Below, one piece after another: positions 8,638 through 17,612 of a stretch of DNA of 64,000 nucleotides. Origin of the DNA: Spirochaeta cellobiosiphila DSM 17781 (GTDB taxonomy: Bacteria; Spirochaetota; Spirochaetia; DSM-17781). Where the stretch lies: assembly GCF_000426705.1 (NCBI RefSeq), contig NZ_AUFW01000019.1, forward strand, positions 1 to 64,000. The letters are read 5' to 3'. The notes beneath the pieces are model-generated. The model was not told where the DNA came from. It ran no database searches and worked only from the letters and a program-made list of their open reading frames with translations. Position numbers and translations under genes: made by a program. Within the stretch, counting starts at the first letter, position 1, and each line of letters starts with the position of its first letter.

Positions 8638-8895
8638 TCAGAATACGTTCTTATTGATCCAGAGAGGTTTACCTATTGTCCTTTTCCAGATTTCAGTAAG
8701 CCAACTATAAAGGTCTTCTTCTGAATCAAATTCTTCATTTGTTATTGTATCTCTCAGAAGATCTTCGTATTCAGTTCGCGTGGCATAGGACCAATTTTCT
8801 CTTCAGCAATGCTTTGCTAGTAATTCAATATTGATAGCGTTGACATGACAGTAGGCTTCCAATATTTTTTCTAGTTTTCTTGAGTTATTCATCAT
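8638..8895 (-). pseudogene. Small hypothetical ORF with one in-frame TGA
   Basis: An 86-codon frame begins at ATG 8895 (a second ATG follows) and ends with TGA at 8638-8640. Codon 31 (8803-8805) is also TGA; no TAA or TAG occurs. After the internal TGA it reads RENWSYATRTEYEDLLRD then DLYSWLTEIWKRTIGKPLW, acidic and helical with several TGG codons. I do not recognise it. The length without frameshift suggests it was a gene until recently; the internal TGA makes it a probable pseudogene. Confidence 0.4.
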
Positions 8896-9097
8896 TATCT
8901 TTTGTTGCAATATTTTTGATAAGTTTCTCTGTCTTAATCTAAACCATTTAAATATGGGATAGATGTGATATATTATCTCTAAAAGATACTCTCACTTCAT
9001 TGGTATGTACGAGTAAGAGGATTCTTCAAGAAAGGATTTCTTTTATTCTTTTCTTTATTAGAAACATGTATAAAAACGGAATATGTAAGAGGTTATT

Positions 9098-10465
9098 TTG
9101 GAAAAAAAAGTAATGATAGCACTCATATTTCTAGTTCTTATCTGTTGTACAAAAGAAGTTAAAATAGTCAAAACCCCTGATGAGCTATTATTTGAAGCCA
9201 TAGATAAAAATGATATATCACTTCTGAAGGAGGCCATCAATTCTGGAGCGAATGTTAATGCAACCGACCTCGAGGAAGAGGCTGTTTATAACAATGGAGA
9301 TAGCGCCTTAGTATTAACTTATGGATCTACAGATTTTGAAATATCCAAATATTTGATCGAGAACGGTGCAGAGATAGATGCCAGGGATATACATGGCAAC
9401 ACTGTGTTGATGCATTCTGCCCTATTTGCAGACTTAGAGAGAGTGAAATATCTAGTATCCCATGGTGCAGACGTAAATGCTAGTGCCATTGACGGTACTA
9501 CTCCACTCATGAATGCATCAATAGCAGATTTCGAAACGATAGACAATGATTCCATGGAAAGATTAAGTACCAAAACAGTATCCTATCTTATTCAACATGG
9601 TGCAGAAGTCAATGCCAATAAAGAGGATGGAAATACCGCTCTGATGAATGCCTCTTGGTCTGGTAACTTATACACAGTTAAAACATTAATTTCAAATGGA
9701 GCCGATGTTAATAGTAAAGATATTGAAGGGACAACTCCCTTAATGTATGCTGTTGGTAGTAACAAGTACGCCCTCCTATCTGACAGAGAAATAAAAATGA
9801 TATTAAAAATTGGTGATGCCTTGATTGCCAATAGTAATGTTAGTAAAACACATCCTGCTTTAACTGAGTTCAACGAACAAATAGAAGATCTTGGAAACAC
9901 TGATATTTTAGGTGTTATGGAATTAATACAGACTGTCAATTATTTGATATTGATGGGAGCAAATGTTAACGATAGAAATAACAACGGGGCAACAGCTCTC
10001 ATGCAGGCAGAATTAAAGGGAAATACAGAAATTATAGAAATCCTAAAGAAAAATGGTGCACGTCAATATCCTCTTGCTTTAGATATAGCAACAGATTATC
10101 TCATCACAGGTTGCCAACGAGGAGATATCACATTAATTGAACAGGCATTGAGAAATGGTGCAGATGTTAATAGGAAAAAAAGAGATTATATTAATAACAG
10201 TGGTGATACCCCTTTAGAAATAGCAATAAATGGGGGGTATCTGGAAGTTATCAACTATCTAATTGATAATGGAGCCAATCAATTAAATGAATCCTTATTA
10301 TTTGCCTCACGCAAAGGAAATCTAAATACTGTTAAATTATTAATTGCTAGAGGAGCTAATATAAATTATGAAGATGAACATGGTAAAACAGCTCTAAAAA
10401 TCGCATCTGTCTATCATAAAAAGGATGTTGTTGAATATTTAGAAACTTTTCAAAAAGGAAATTAG
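9098..10465 (+). CDS. Ankyrin-repeat lipoprotein, 455 aa
   Basis: Starts at TTG 9098 behind AAGAGG. The N-terminus (KKVMIALIFLVLICC) is a lipoprotein signal peptide with the acylated Cys near residue 16-17. The rest is a series of about ten ankyrin repeats, recognisable by the repeated pattern of L-I-x-N/H-G-A-x-V/I-N-A followed by G-x-T-A/P-L-M (for example YLVSHGADVNAS, TLISNGADVNSK, LLIARGANINYE). One spacer of about 50 residues (DREIKMILKIGDALIANSN region) interrupts the array. Such proteins act by protein binding; a periplasmic or outer-membrane-facing anchor is expected. Ankyrin proteins are frequent in immunity arrays, but a lipoprotein form could have other partners. Confidence 0.85.
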   Translation: MEKKVMIALIFLVLICCTKEVKIVKTPDELLFEAIDKNDISLLKEAINSGANVNATDLEEEAVYNNGDSALVLTYGSTDFEISKYLIENGAEIDARDIHGNTVLMHSALFADLERVKYLVSHGADVNASAIDGTTPLMNASIADFETIDNDSMERLSTKTVSYLIQHGAEVNANKEDGNTALMNASWSGNLYTVKTLISNGADVNSKDIEGTTPLMYAVGSNKYALLSDREIKMILKIGDALIANSNVSKTHPALTEFNEQIEDLGNTDILGVMELIQTVNYLILMGANVNDRNNNGATALMQAELKGNTEIIEILKKNGARQYPLALDIATDYLITGCQRGDITLIEQALRNGADVNRKKRDYINNSGDTPLEIAINGGYLEVINYLIDNGANQLNESLLFASRKGNLNTVKLLIARGANINYEDEHGKTALKIASVYHKKDVVEYLETFQKGN

Positions 10466-10590
10466 AGGTTTGAGTGAAGTGATCCCAAATTTCGAACACA
10501 TAGTAAATTGCTTTCGACCATAAATATCATAGCCTCATACTTAGATGGAGTAATCCCTATTAAATGCTTTTGTGGTCTTTCTAAGATATA
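10462..10590 (-). pseudogene. IS3-type transposase C-terminal fragment
   Basis: The minus-strand frame ending at the TAA complement (10462-10464) reads LERPQKHLIGITPSKYEAMI, matching the C-terminal motif of IS3-like transposases (RPHxxLxGxTPxxY). Nothing of the rest of the element is left. It fills the gap between the ankyrin lipoprotein and the HEAT gene. Confidence 0.6.
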
Positions 10591-10596
10591 TTTTTT

Positions 10597-11181
10597 TCAG
10601 ATAACATCATTTAATTGAGATTTTGCTAAATCTATTATGTATTGATTTTGGTTCTCTTGTTTTACAATTTCTACCCAAAGCTTTTTAGCTTTCTTGCAAT
10701 CAAATTTTACAAGAGCATCTACAGCATGAGTTCTTACTTTTGGATTTTCATCTTTTAATAATATCTCCAAAAGCTCAAGAGCATACTCATATTTAGAATA
10801 GTCTCCAAGTTGATCAGCAATATTCATCTTTATAAATTGATTTTTATTCTTCATAGACTCGTCTTCCTGCAATACTTCACCTAGAAAAAATAAATTATCT
10901 AGCATAATAAAATTACTTAATGCTTGTATTCCAAATCCTCTATGAAACTTGTCTTTCTCTATTCTTACATATCGTTTAATGAGTGGTATAGCTTTTGGAT
11001 TGTGTAGTTCTCCTAAATTGAATACAGCTCCAGAACGTACACTGCCCTCTTCGTGTTCGAGGAAAGGTGCAATTAATTCAATAGCGTTTGGTGGATTCAA
11101 ATCACTAATAGCATCAAGTGCTAATTCAATTTTGTTGGTATCAGTGCTGTTTAAATATTCTTTGATGGTCGACAAATCCAT
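10597..11181 (-). CDS. HEAT-repeat protein, 194 aa
   Basis: All-helical protein with about five HEAT/armadillo-like repeats; clear examples are AIELIAPFLEHEEGSVRSGA and LEILLKDENPKVRTHAVDAL, each with the Pro/Asp-x-x-V-R-x-x-A core. No signal peptide. Such solenoids bind other proteins. It is the downstream neighbour of the 318-residue hypothetical gene with a 22-base gap, so both are probably co-transcribed. HEAT proteins of this size are seen beside toxin-immunity genes, which fits the region. Confidence 0.75.
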   Translation of the reverse strand: MDLSTIKEYLNSTDTNKIELALDAISDLNPPNAIELIAPFLEHEEGSVRSGAVFNLGELHNPKAIPLIKRYVRIEKDKFHRGFGIQALSNFIMLDNLFFLGEVLQEDESMKNKNQFIKMNIADQLGDYSKYEYALELLEILLKDENPKVRTHAVDALVKFDCKKAKKLWVEIVKQENQNQYIIDLAKSQLNDVI

Positions 11182-11203
11182 ATAATCCGTTCTCTTTATC
11201 TAC

Positions 11204-12160
11204 TCAACTTTTTGATTCATTCACTGGTAAATCAACATCTCTTTCTTGATATTGTAATGGACTATTTCTTATTTTCTGTGCTAGCTCTTCAATGTAGTCT
11301 ATTCCCCTACTCTTGTAGTTGCCAGTTTCTTCTTTATTCAGGTAGATATTTATTTCAAATAATCCAACGGTACCACAGGTTACAGAGAGTAGAAATCCAT
11401 CATTAACCTGATAAAAAATGTAATTCCATTGAGAACGATGTAATTCAATAAGATCAGCATTTTCCCTTATTTTAAAAGTAATTATCTCGCCATCTGCATC
11501 TCGGTGGTTAAAAAGTTTATAATTATCAATCACAGCATATTCTGAATTAGATTCATCAATTAAGTGGAATCCAGTTTGGGCTTGTATTTGATTAAGTGCC
11601 TCTTCAAGACGAGGTGCATTAAGATTATATATTTCCGTTTGTCTATTACCTTTTAAATCATATGGTAACCAGGCATATGAATAGGTTATTACATCGACTA
11701 CATGTTGAACAATAGTTTGTCCACAAACGGATATAGGATCAGACCAGACTATTGGCTTACTATTTTTATTGTACAATATACCCTCTCCACATATCTCTAT
11801 TTCAAGAGGATATAAAAAAGGAGAAGCATCATCAGGATGAAATACGCTAAACAATTCTTCTCTGACATTTGACGAACTAATAAGGATTATCTCATCTTTT
11901 TTATTCTGACGGGTCAACTTCCTTTTATTAGGATCGTAACTTGCCCATCCGCTAATGTTTATTTGATTTGGGTATAAAAGATTTGCAGTTAAAAGGATAT
12001 CAACAGCATTACATAATTTATCTATCAAGGTAAGACAATCCTCTTTTGAAAAGAATAAATCCTTGATAATTTCCCCTTCAAACCACCAATCTGCTACAGG
12101 ACCATAACTACGATTAATTACCATAAGTGTTAGTATCTGCCAATAGTAATCCCAAGTCAA
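11204..12160 (-). CDS. Hypothetical protein, 318 aa
   Basis: Soluble protein, rich in aromatic residues, without a recognised domain. It has no signal peptide (MTWDYYWQILTLMVINRS is not a typical one). Features include WADWWFEGE-like aromatic clusters near residue 25 and a C-terminal beta-rich part (FYQVNDGFLLSVTCGTVGLF, then EINIYLNKEETGNY). It lies 22 bases upstream of the HEAT gene on the same strand. No function can be given; the partnership with a HEAT protein suggests a small accessory operon, possibly immunity-related. Confidence 0.6.
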   Translation of the reverse strand: MTWDYYWQILTLMVINRSYGPVADWWFEGEIIKDLFFSKEDCLTLIDKLCNAVDILLTANLLYPNQINISGWASYDPNKRKLTRQNKKDEIILISSSNVREELFSVFHPDDASPFLYPLEIEICGEGILYNKNSKPIVWSDPISVCGQTIVQHVVDVITYSYAWLPYDLKGNRQTEIYNLNAPRLEEALNQIQAQTGFHLIDESNSEYAVIDNYKLFNHRDADGEIITFKIRENADLIELHRSQWNYIFYQVNDGFLLSVTCGTVGLFEINIYLNKEETGNYKSRGIDYIEELAQKIRNSPLQYQERDVDLPVNESKS

Positions 12161-12243
12161 TAACAGTAAAAATTGAAAACCAGTATAAAAAATATAGTTT
12201 TTATATAAAATGATTTATATTACTAGTTTTAAGGATAAAGAAA

Positions 12244-12868
12244 GTGAAAGAAGTAATAGATATGATAAAAGCTTTGAATGTAGAGGAATTGAGACAGTGG
12301 CTAATAAACGGAAATAATCCCAATAGATCTTTAGGAGATAATTACAATTTCTCAATTCTTCAATATGTATTAGATGAGCTAGATGATGACGAATTTGATA
12401 ATCAAAAGGGATCTAACATTGTTAGCTTACTCATTGAATATAATGTCGATGTAAATCAGTGTTGTGGTAATAAAAATGAGTTGCCTATTTTTAAAGCCAT
12501 AAAAGAGAATAATCTGGAGATTACTAAACTTTTATTAAAAGCGGGAGCCAATATTGATTTTATAGATAATATTGGAGAATCCCCATTAAGGTATGCTGTA
12601 TAAAATAGTGGAAGAACTCTTAAGCTACACAGATTTTGATTTAATAAATCAGGCAGGTGGATTTTGTGATTCAACTCCCTTGGGCATCGCATTTTCTAAA
12701 TTAGATCTTACACTTATTGATTTACTGCTATCAAAGGGAGCCAATATAGAAGCCATAGATATGGATGGAAAAAAAACAATTGATAGAATCCCTGAAAATA
12801 TAGATGTCACTATGAAAAGTAAGATTTTCACAATAATCCGTAAGTACAGAGACTGTAAATACTACTAA
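12244..12868 (+). pseudogene. Ankyrin-repeat protein split by a frameshift
   Basis: Two overlapping frames, 12244-12603 and 12593-12868, make one ankyrin protein. The first ends ...AGANIDFIDNIGESPLRYAV and stops; the second begins LYKIVEELLSY and continues with DSTPLGIAFSKLDLTLIDLL and SKGANIEAIDMDGKKT. Joined, they give four to five consecutive repeats without a signal peptide. The overlap ATGCTGTATAA could in principle allow coupled translation of two pieces, but splitting inside one repeat points to a frameshift mutation or sequence error near 12600. The start at 12244 is GTG; GATAAAGA is a weak ribosome binding site. Confidence 0.65.
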
Positions 12869-12882
12869 TATTTTTATATGTA

Positions 12883-13581
12883 TTATTTCTTTAATAATCT
12901 ATAATCAATATCCACATATCTGTTTTTATAATAATTCGGGGAAAAACGAATCTCTTTTGCATGTTTTTTTATATACTCAATACCTGTATTGTTATATCAC
13001 TTTACTCCTTTATCATCTAAATATATGTTTGTATCAAATATCACGACAGTACAACACCAGAATTCACTTATACTTCAAACACTACTAATAATTTGATTAA
13101 TCTCCTCCCAATCAATATGTTTATTAAACTCTATTTCATCAAAAACAAAATCTAATTTCCCAATCTCTTTTTCAGGCACTTTTCTATTATTAACAATATA
13201 TATTCCTTTAATGGCTTCTTTTTTAATTTCTAACTCAACAATTTCATCCACAATAAGAGAATGCAATTTTAAAGTAATTTCCTTATCTTTTGTATTTTGA
13301 AAATATGCAATCCAGCTAATTAGTGCTGTAACCCGTACCAGTTCATCAATATCGTTCTTCCATATGTTTTCTAGCTCAGTAATTATATATTTCCGTTCCC
13401 AATATGTGCTAAGAACCATAATTGCAGCCCTTCTAACTTCTGAATCTGTATGTTTTAAAAACCTTCTAACAACACTTTCGAATTCATACAACTCATTTTT
13501 ACCTATATCAATTAAAGCATCATACATTTCAAATGTATCATCTGAGTTTATTTTCTTTCTTATGGATTCTATATCATACAT
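12883..13581 (-). CDS. HEAT-like protein (168 aa) with an in-frame extension behind TGA codons
   Basis: The ordinary gene runs from ATG 13581 to TGA 13075-13077: a helical protein with HEAT-like units (FLKHTDSEVRRAAIMVLSTY and ELVRVTALISWIAYFQ). The same frame continues another 63 codons to TAA at 12883-12885, interrupted once more by TGA at 12997-12999. This extension looks coding: VVIFDTNIYLDDKG, then YNNTGIEYIKKHAKEIRF and YVDIDYRLLKK. It may be the C-terminus of the same protein (two nonsense mutations) or the remains of a following gene. The start overlaps the end of the upstream paralogue gene by 13 bases, so it is the last gene of the minus-strand operon. Confidence 0.6.
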
Positions 13582-14348
13582 AAGCTTATTTTCCTATTCG
13601 AGTTTTCCGAGAGTACAACGCCTGATATTTCTTTCTCGTTAAATCCTTTAATCCTGTTGTCATATAGAAGTTCTAGTAGTTTTGGTGATACGATAATTTG
13701 GTTAGGAATTTTATAGAGTTTATTTGAATGTGAAATCTTATTATAGAAAGCTATGTCATTCTCAAATATAGACCTAGCGGTGTTCTCTGAAACAAAATAT
13801 CTACCATCACTAACGACAAAAAATATTTCATCTGATTTAGAAATTATATTTAGTTGTGATATTTTAGAAACACTGACAGGTTCTTCTACAGTAGTGTTAA
13901 TTATCCATTTATAAAAGATGTTGCCTTCTCTCCCTAAAATCTCTTCAAATACAAATTTATTATTAAAATTAGTAAGGATATCTCTTAGAGACTTTGTAAC
14001 AATGATATGTTCTGTATCTAAATCTTTAAGTATTTGTCGTTTTTTCATAGAACCCTCATTAACGACATTATCTTTTATTATTCCATAATTCGAGGGGATT
14101 CCAGGAAAGTAACCAGGATATTTGCCGATTTCATCTTTGTGAATCCTAATTTGATAGCTTAGTTGCCACTGAAGTTTTATTCTTTTCAAATAATGGCAAG
14201 CATTTATAATGTCTTTTTTTTGTTTAAATAAAAAGAACCAAGTTTCTTTAATTCTAAATATTGAAAAGTGTTCTGCAAATTCTTCTGCATCAATTCTGAG
14301 ATGTGGTGTCTTAAATAAATCGATTTGAATCTTATAGTATATTTTCAT
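13569..14348 (-). CDS. Imm11-like tandem paralogue C, 259 aa
   Basis: Third copy of a tandem family in this operon. Shared landmarks in all three: an N-terminal strand MKIYYKIQID, ETWFF after about 35 residues, YPGYFPGI near residue 78, the VVSDGRYF motif near 190, and a C-terminal IIVSPKLLELLYDNRIKG. The last motif resembles the I-V-S-x-x-x-x-x-L-L-x-x-x-x-I-x-G signature of Imm11/DUF1629 immunity proteins. No signal peptide. It overlaps the previous gene by 17 bases and the HEAT gene by 13 bases, indicating translational coupling. The immunity assignment is by resemblance and context, not proven. Confidence 0.6.
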   Translation of the reverse strand: MKIYYKIQIDLFKTPHLRIDAEEFAEHFSIFRIKETWFFLFKQKKDIINACHYLKRIKLQWQLSYQIRIHKDEIGKYPGYFPGIPSNYGIIKDNVVNEGSMKKRQILKDLDTEHIIVTKSLRDILTNFNNKFVFEEILGREGNIFYKWIINTTVEEPVSVSKISQLNIISKSDEIFFVVSDGRYFVSENTARSIFENDIAFYNKISHSNKLYKIPNQIIVSPKLLELLYDNRIKGFNEKEISGVVLSENSNRKISLCMI

Positions 14349-15093
14349 TTTTTTCGCTAAGGATTACGGTTAGCCTATTCAAATTGACTCCCTTTGTCTT
14401 TTCTTTAATTAGTATATCAATAAATCTATTAGATATGATTAACCTAGGTTTTACCTTAAAGCACCTATCCTTATGTCTTATTGTTGAATAAAAAGCAATG
14501 CCATGATTTGTGATCTCTTTAGATGCATCTTCTTTAAGAAAATATCTTCCATCACTTGCCACTAAATGATAATTTGCTAATGCCGTTGGATTGCTTAACT
14601 TTTGTATTATTGGTATGTCAACTGGTGCCGTTAAGTATTTTTTTATCTCAGCAGTAAAGTAAATATTGCCCTTTTCATCGATTATTTGTTCATAGGCAAT
14701 ATTTTTTAAGTGTGCTTGAAATAGCTCTTTTGTTCTTGAGCTTAAAATGAGTTTGCCACTTGTCAAATCAATAAAAATATCTTTTTTTTGAATTATCCTT
14801 GAGTCTACTTGATTGCTAAGTAAAACATGATAATTTGAAAAGAATCCCGGGAAATAAGCTGGATATTCTGTTATCTCTTTATTAGATATGGATAGTCTAT
14901 AATAAAAATCCCAGTTAAAATCTTGTTTCTTTAGGAAATCGATGGCATGATTTAATTCTGATCTATTATCAAATTGAAAAAACCATGAAATATCATTTCT
15001 ATTTTTCTTAAAACGCTCTGCGAACTCAAGGGCATTTCTTTGTAATTCTTCTTCATCGGGAAAATCTATGTCAATGTGATAGTTCTTAATCAT
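14332..15093 (-). CDS. Imm11-like tandem paralogue B, 253 aa
   Basis: Middle copy of the family. It has ISWFFQF, YPAYFPGFFSNYHVL, VASDGRYFL and the C-terminal LIISNRFIDILIKEKTKG, in the same order and spacing as its neighbours, although overall identity to them is only moderate. This divergence argues for an old duplication or for selection to recognise different partners. The ATG at 15093 overlaps, as ATGA, with a short coding-like tail of the preceding gene in a different frame. Confidence 0.6.
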   Translation of the reverse strand: MIKNYHIDIDFPDEEELQRNALEFAERFKKNRNDISWFFQFDNRSELNHAIDFLKKQDFNWDFYYRLSISNKEITEYPAYFPGFFSNYHVLLSNQVDSRIIQKKDIFIDLTSGKLILSSRTKELFQAHLKNIAYEQIIDEKGNIYFTAEIKKYLTAPVDIPIIQKLSNPTALANYHLVASDGRYFLKEDASKEITNHGIAFYSTIRHKDRCFKVKPRLIISNRFIDILIKEKTKGVNLNRLTVILSEKNENIL

Positions 15094-15097
15094 ATTC

Positions 15098-15946
15098 CTT
15101 TATTTAACTCTTTAAACGAATCTCTGCTGTTGGCATGTCTTAATAACTTCCAAAACCCATCATAATTATTATAGCCATCTATTCTATAATCAAAGGATTA
15201 TTTTTATTTAATATTGGCAAGAATCTATCAGTATTATTTAAACCTTTTATATTGTTATTGATGAGTGATTTTACTATTTTTCTCGACATAATTAGATAGG
15301 GAGGAACATCATAAGATACATCTTGATACCTCATTGAATGGCACATAACAATTCCAGCATTTTCAATTTCTTGTTCTAGTGCGCCATGAATATAATATCT
15401 TCCATCACTAACAATAAAATAAAGGTTATCACTACTATTTATTAGGTTAATTTCTGAAGCCTTGACAACATTTATGGGACTACTTAGTGCTATAACATTT
15501 TCTAGAAAATAGAATAGCTTTGACTTATCACTTTCAACAGGGATAAATTTTAATCCTTCAACTATGTTCTCTAATACTTTTTGGGTCTTTTCACTTAATA
15601 TAATTCTATTGGAATCTAAGTCATTAATGATATCATAATTTCTTACTCTTCTTTCTAAGACAATACTATTCTTTAATATTTTATAATCTGAATAAATCCC
15701 AGGGAAATAGGCAGAATAGTCATCTATTTCATCATTACTTAGCTCAAATTCGTAGATAATCTCCCAATCAAAAGATTGTGATTCTAAAAAGGTTTTTGCT
15801 TTCAATAATTCTTTCTTATCAGATATCTTGAAGAACCAAGTCTTTTCGATTCGGCTACTACTAAACTGAATTGCAAATTGATTGGCATCTTCCATATATT
15901 GGTTATTATCCAAAGGATCTATTTCAATTCTATAATTTACTTTCAT
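15098..15946 (-). CDS. Imm11-like tandem paralogue A, 255 aa, possibly frameshifted at its end
   Basis: First copy of the family, with KTWFFKI, YSAYFPGIYSDYKIL, VSDGRYYI and LIMSRKIVKSLINNNIKG. The open frame stops at TAG 15179-15181. Just upstream of this stop another frame opens and reads DYRIDGYNNYDGFWKLLRHA, continuing to a TGA that overlaps the next ATG as ATGA. Such an overlap is the normal coupling pattern in this operon, so the gene may really end near 15092 with a frameshift in the A/T-rich run near 15185-15200. The range given includes that tail; the uninterrupted frame is 15179-15946. Confidence 0.55.
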
Positions 15947-16388
15947 AAAGCTTGATTTGAGGAGAGTTCACTCCTTTTTTCCTCAGATGATGTATTATAA
16001 CTGAATTGCCTAATCATTTTTTCCTTCTCTCGAGTTATCTATTCCAAGAGTCAGACCTAAACATTTACTATAGTAATTTTACTATAATTTAGAAAGCTTG
16101 TACTACACGGACTTGTTACTTTCTGATGATATTTTCTTTCTATTAAAGGTATATTTGAGAATTAATAAGGTTCACCATTGTTTAGCTGAATTTGTTAACA
16201 GTAAAGGACATTGTAGAAGGATCATTAAGCGAAAACTCAAAACCGGTTACACCTTTAGACCCTATTTGAGAGCGTAAAAATAGTTATCTGTATTTTAAGA
16301 AGATATTAAAAGTTCATGGTCTTTAGTACTTTTTCTCACAACCAGAGATACACAAGGACATGAGCTCAAGTTCAGACTAGAAATTAAG
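15947..16388. other. Intergenic stretch between the immunity-like operon and the Vps62-like gene
   Basis: About 440 bases without a supported gene. The left end carries the leader of the minus-strand operon. Short plus-strand frames (for example TVKDIVEGSLSENSKPVTPL at 16200-16260) are interrupted and cannot be assigned. No repeats were noted other than the terminator at the right end. Confidence 0.5.
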
Positions 16389-16413
16389 AGAAGGGTAAAT
16401 TATTTACCCTTCT
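16389..16413 (-). terminator. Terminator of the Vps62-like gene
   Basis: AGAAGGGTAAAT (16389-16400) and ATTTACCCTTCT (16402-16413) are perfectly complementary arms located 20 bases after the minus-strand gene. On the minus strand the stem is followed by CTTAATTTC, a weak T-rich tail. Confidence 0.65.
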
Positions 16414-16433
16414 AACGTTAAGGCAATTGCGAC

Positions 16434-17612
16434 TTAGTCAGGGAACTCATCATGAACAAATGAACTTACATCAAAACTTAGTTGATTCGCTAGATAGGTT
16501 CCATTACCTCTGACAATTTGTAGAGAATAAGAAAGTGCCCAAATAGCTGCTGATTTCTGTGGTGGTGTTACCAATTGTTTATTAACAGTATCTTCTCTAA
16601 ATTCTTCAGTACTATCTGTTGTCTCCCAACCTAATTCAGTGGATATTTCAGCAGAAACTTCTCCGCCCAAACATGCAACTCCACTTGAGTAAGAAACCTT
16701 AATTCCAGTATGAACATAAAATGAACTACTCGTTGATTCAGATATACCTGTAGTAATACTTCTACTTACTACTTGATCTACTGATGTCATATTGTAATCA
16801 TATAATTCTCTTTTGTACGAAATCTGTCGTTCTACTTGATAAAATGGTGAATTATTAACTTTCCAGGATAAACTATAAGCATCATCGTTTATTGCGGTAA
16901 AAGGAACAGATATTATTCTATCAATAGTCTTGCCAGCATATTCTGGAGGCATAAAGTGTCCAGAAAGTTTTGGAACTTCTGGTACTGAAGATACTTCAAC
17001 AGGAAATTGTAAATATAAGCAGTTTAATTCTGGAGCATCTGTTGGCTTACTATATTTATTATTTCCAACAAATGTATTTGGAGCAAACACTCCTTTTTCA
17101 GAATCTAGGGTCTCACTATTTGCTTGAATTTGAAATGAAGTAAAATCACTCTTTGCACCAGAACCATGATCTGCCCATATTTCATTACCTATTCTTCCCC
17201 TGTCTGTTAAATCCTTTCTTACACACATAATGTCATTCAGAGAAGGAATATTATATCCACGAACAAAGACATCCCCTAGACTTACATATCCAGTAGGAGC
17301 TTTAGGTCGCCAGCAGGACCCATCCATATGTGCACCAGAACCATGATCTGCCCAAATCAAATCATATCCTATAGGTCTTTTTATTGCATCCTCACATCCA
17401 GGTGCAGCTTTAATACAAATACTCGCTCTTTTACCATTTATATTATCGTAATTCGATGTACCAATGCTTCCTAATGGATAAAAACCAGATGGGGCTATTG
17501 GATGCCAAAATGCTCCATCACTATGAGCCCCACTTCCACTGTCATTATATCTTAGTTCAAAATAATCTGTGAATGTAAGAATTAGGTCGCCAAACTGTTT
17601 TTCTTTTTTCAT
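16434..17612 (-). CDS. Vps62/DUF946-like protein with an aerolysin-like C-terminal half
   Basis: A 392-residue protein without signal peptide. The N-terminal 180 residues hold three related units: SGSGAHSDGAFWHPIAPSGF, DHGSGAHMDGSCWRPKAPTG and DHGSGAKSDFTSFQIQ, each with W/D-x-GSGA-x-x-D and the first two followed by P-x-G-Y/F-x-x-LG. This is the Vps62 (DUF946) pattern. Residues 225-390 are Ser/Thr-rich alternating beta strands (SRSITTGISESTSSSFYVHT, GGEVSAEISTELGW) resembling the pore-forming part of aerolysin/ETX-MTX2 proteins. The ribosome binding site is AGGAGAT at good spacing. Together this suggests a pore-forming toxin-like or lectin-like protein released by a non-Sec path, but function is inferred. 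Confidence 0.65.
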   Translation of the reverse strand: MKKEKQFGDLILTFTDYFELRYNDSGSGAHSDGAFWHPIAPSGFYPLGSIGTSNYDNINGKRASICIKAAPGCEDAIKRPIGYDLIWADHGSGAHMDGSCWRPKAPTGYVSLGDVFVRGYNIPSLNDIMCVRKDLTDRGRIGNEIWADHGSGAKSDFTSFQIQANSETLDSEKGVFAPNTFVGNNKYSKPTDAPELNCLYLQFPVEVSSVPEVPKLSGHFMPPEYAGKTIDRIISVPFTAINDDAYSLSWKVNNSPFYQVERQISYKRELYDYNMTSVDQVVSRSITTGISESTSSSFYVHTGIKVSYSSGVACLGGEVSAEISTELGWETTDSTEEFREDTVNKQLVTPPQKSAAIWALSYSLQIVRGNGTYLANQLSFDVSSFVHDEFPD

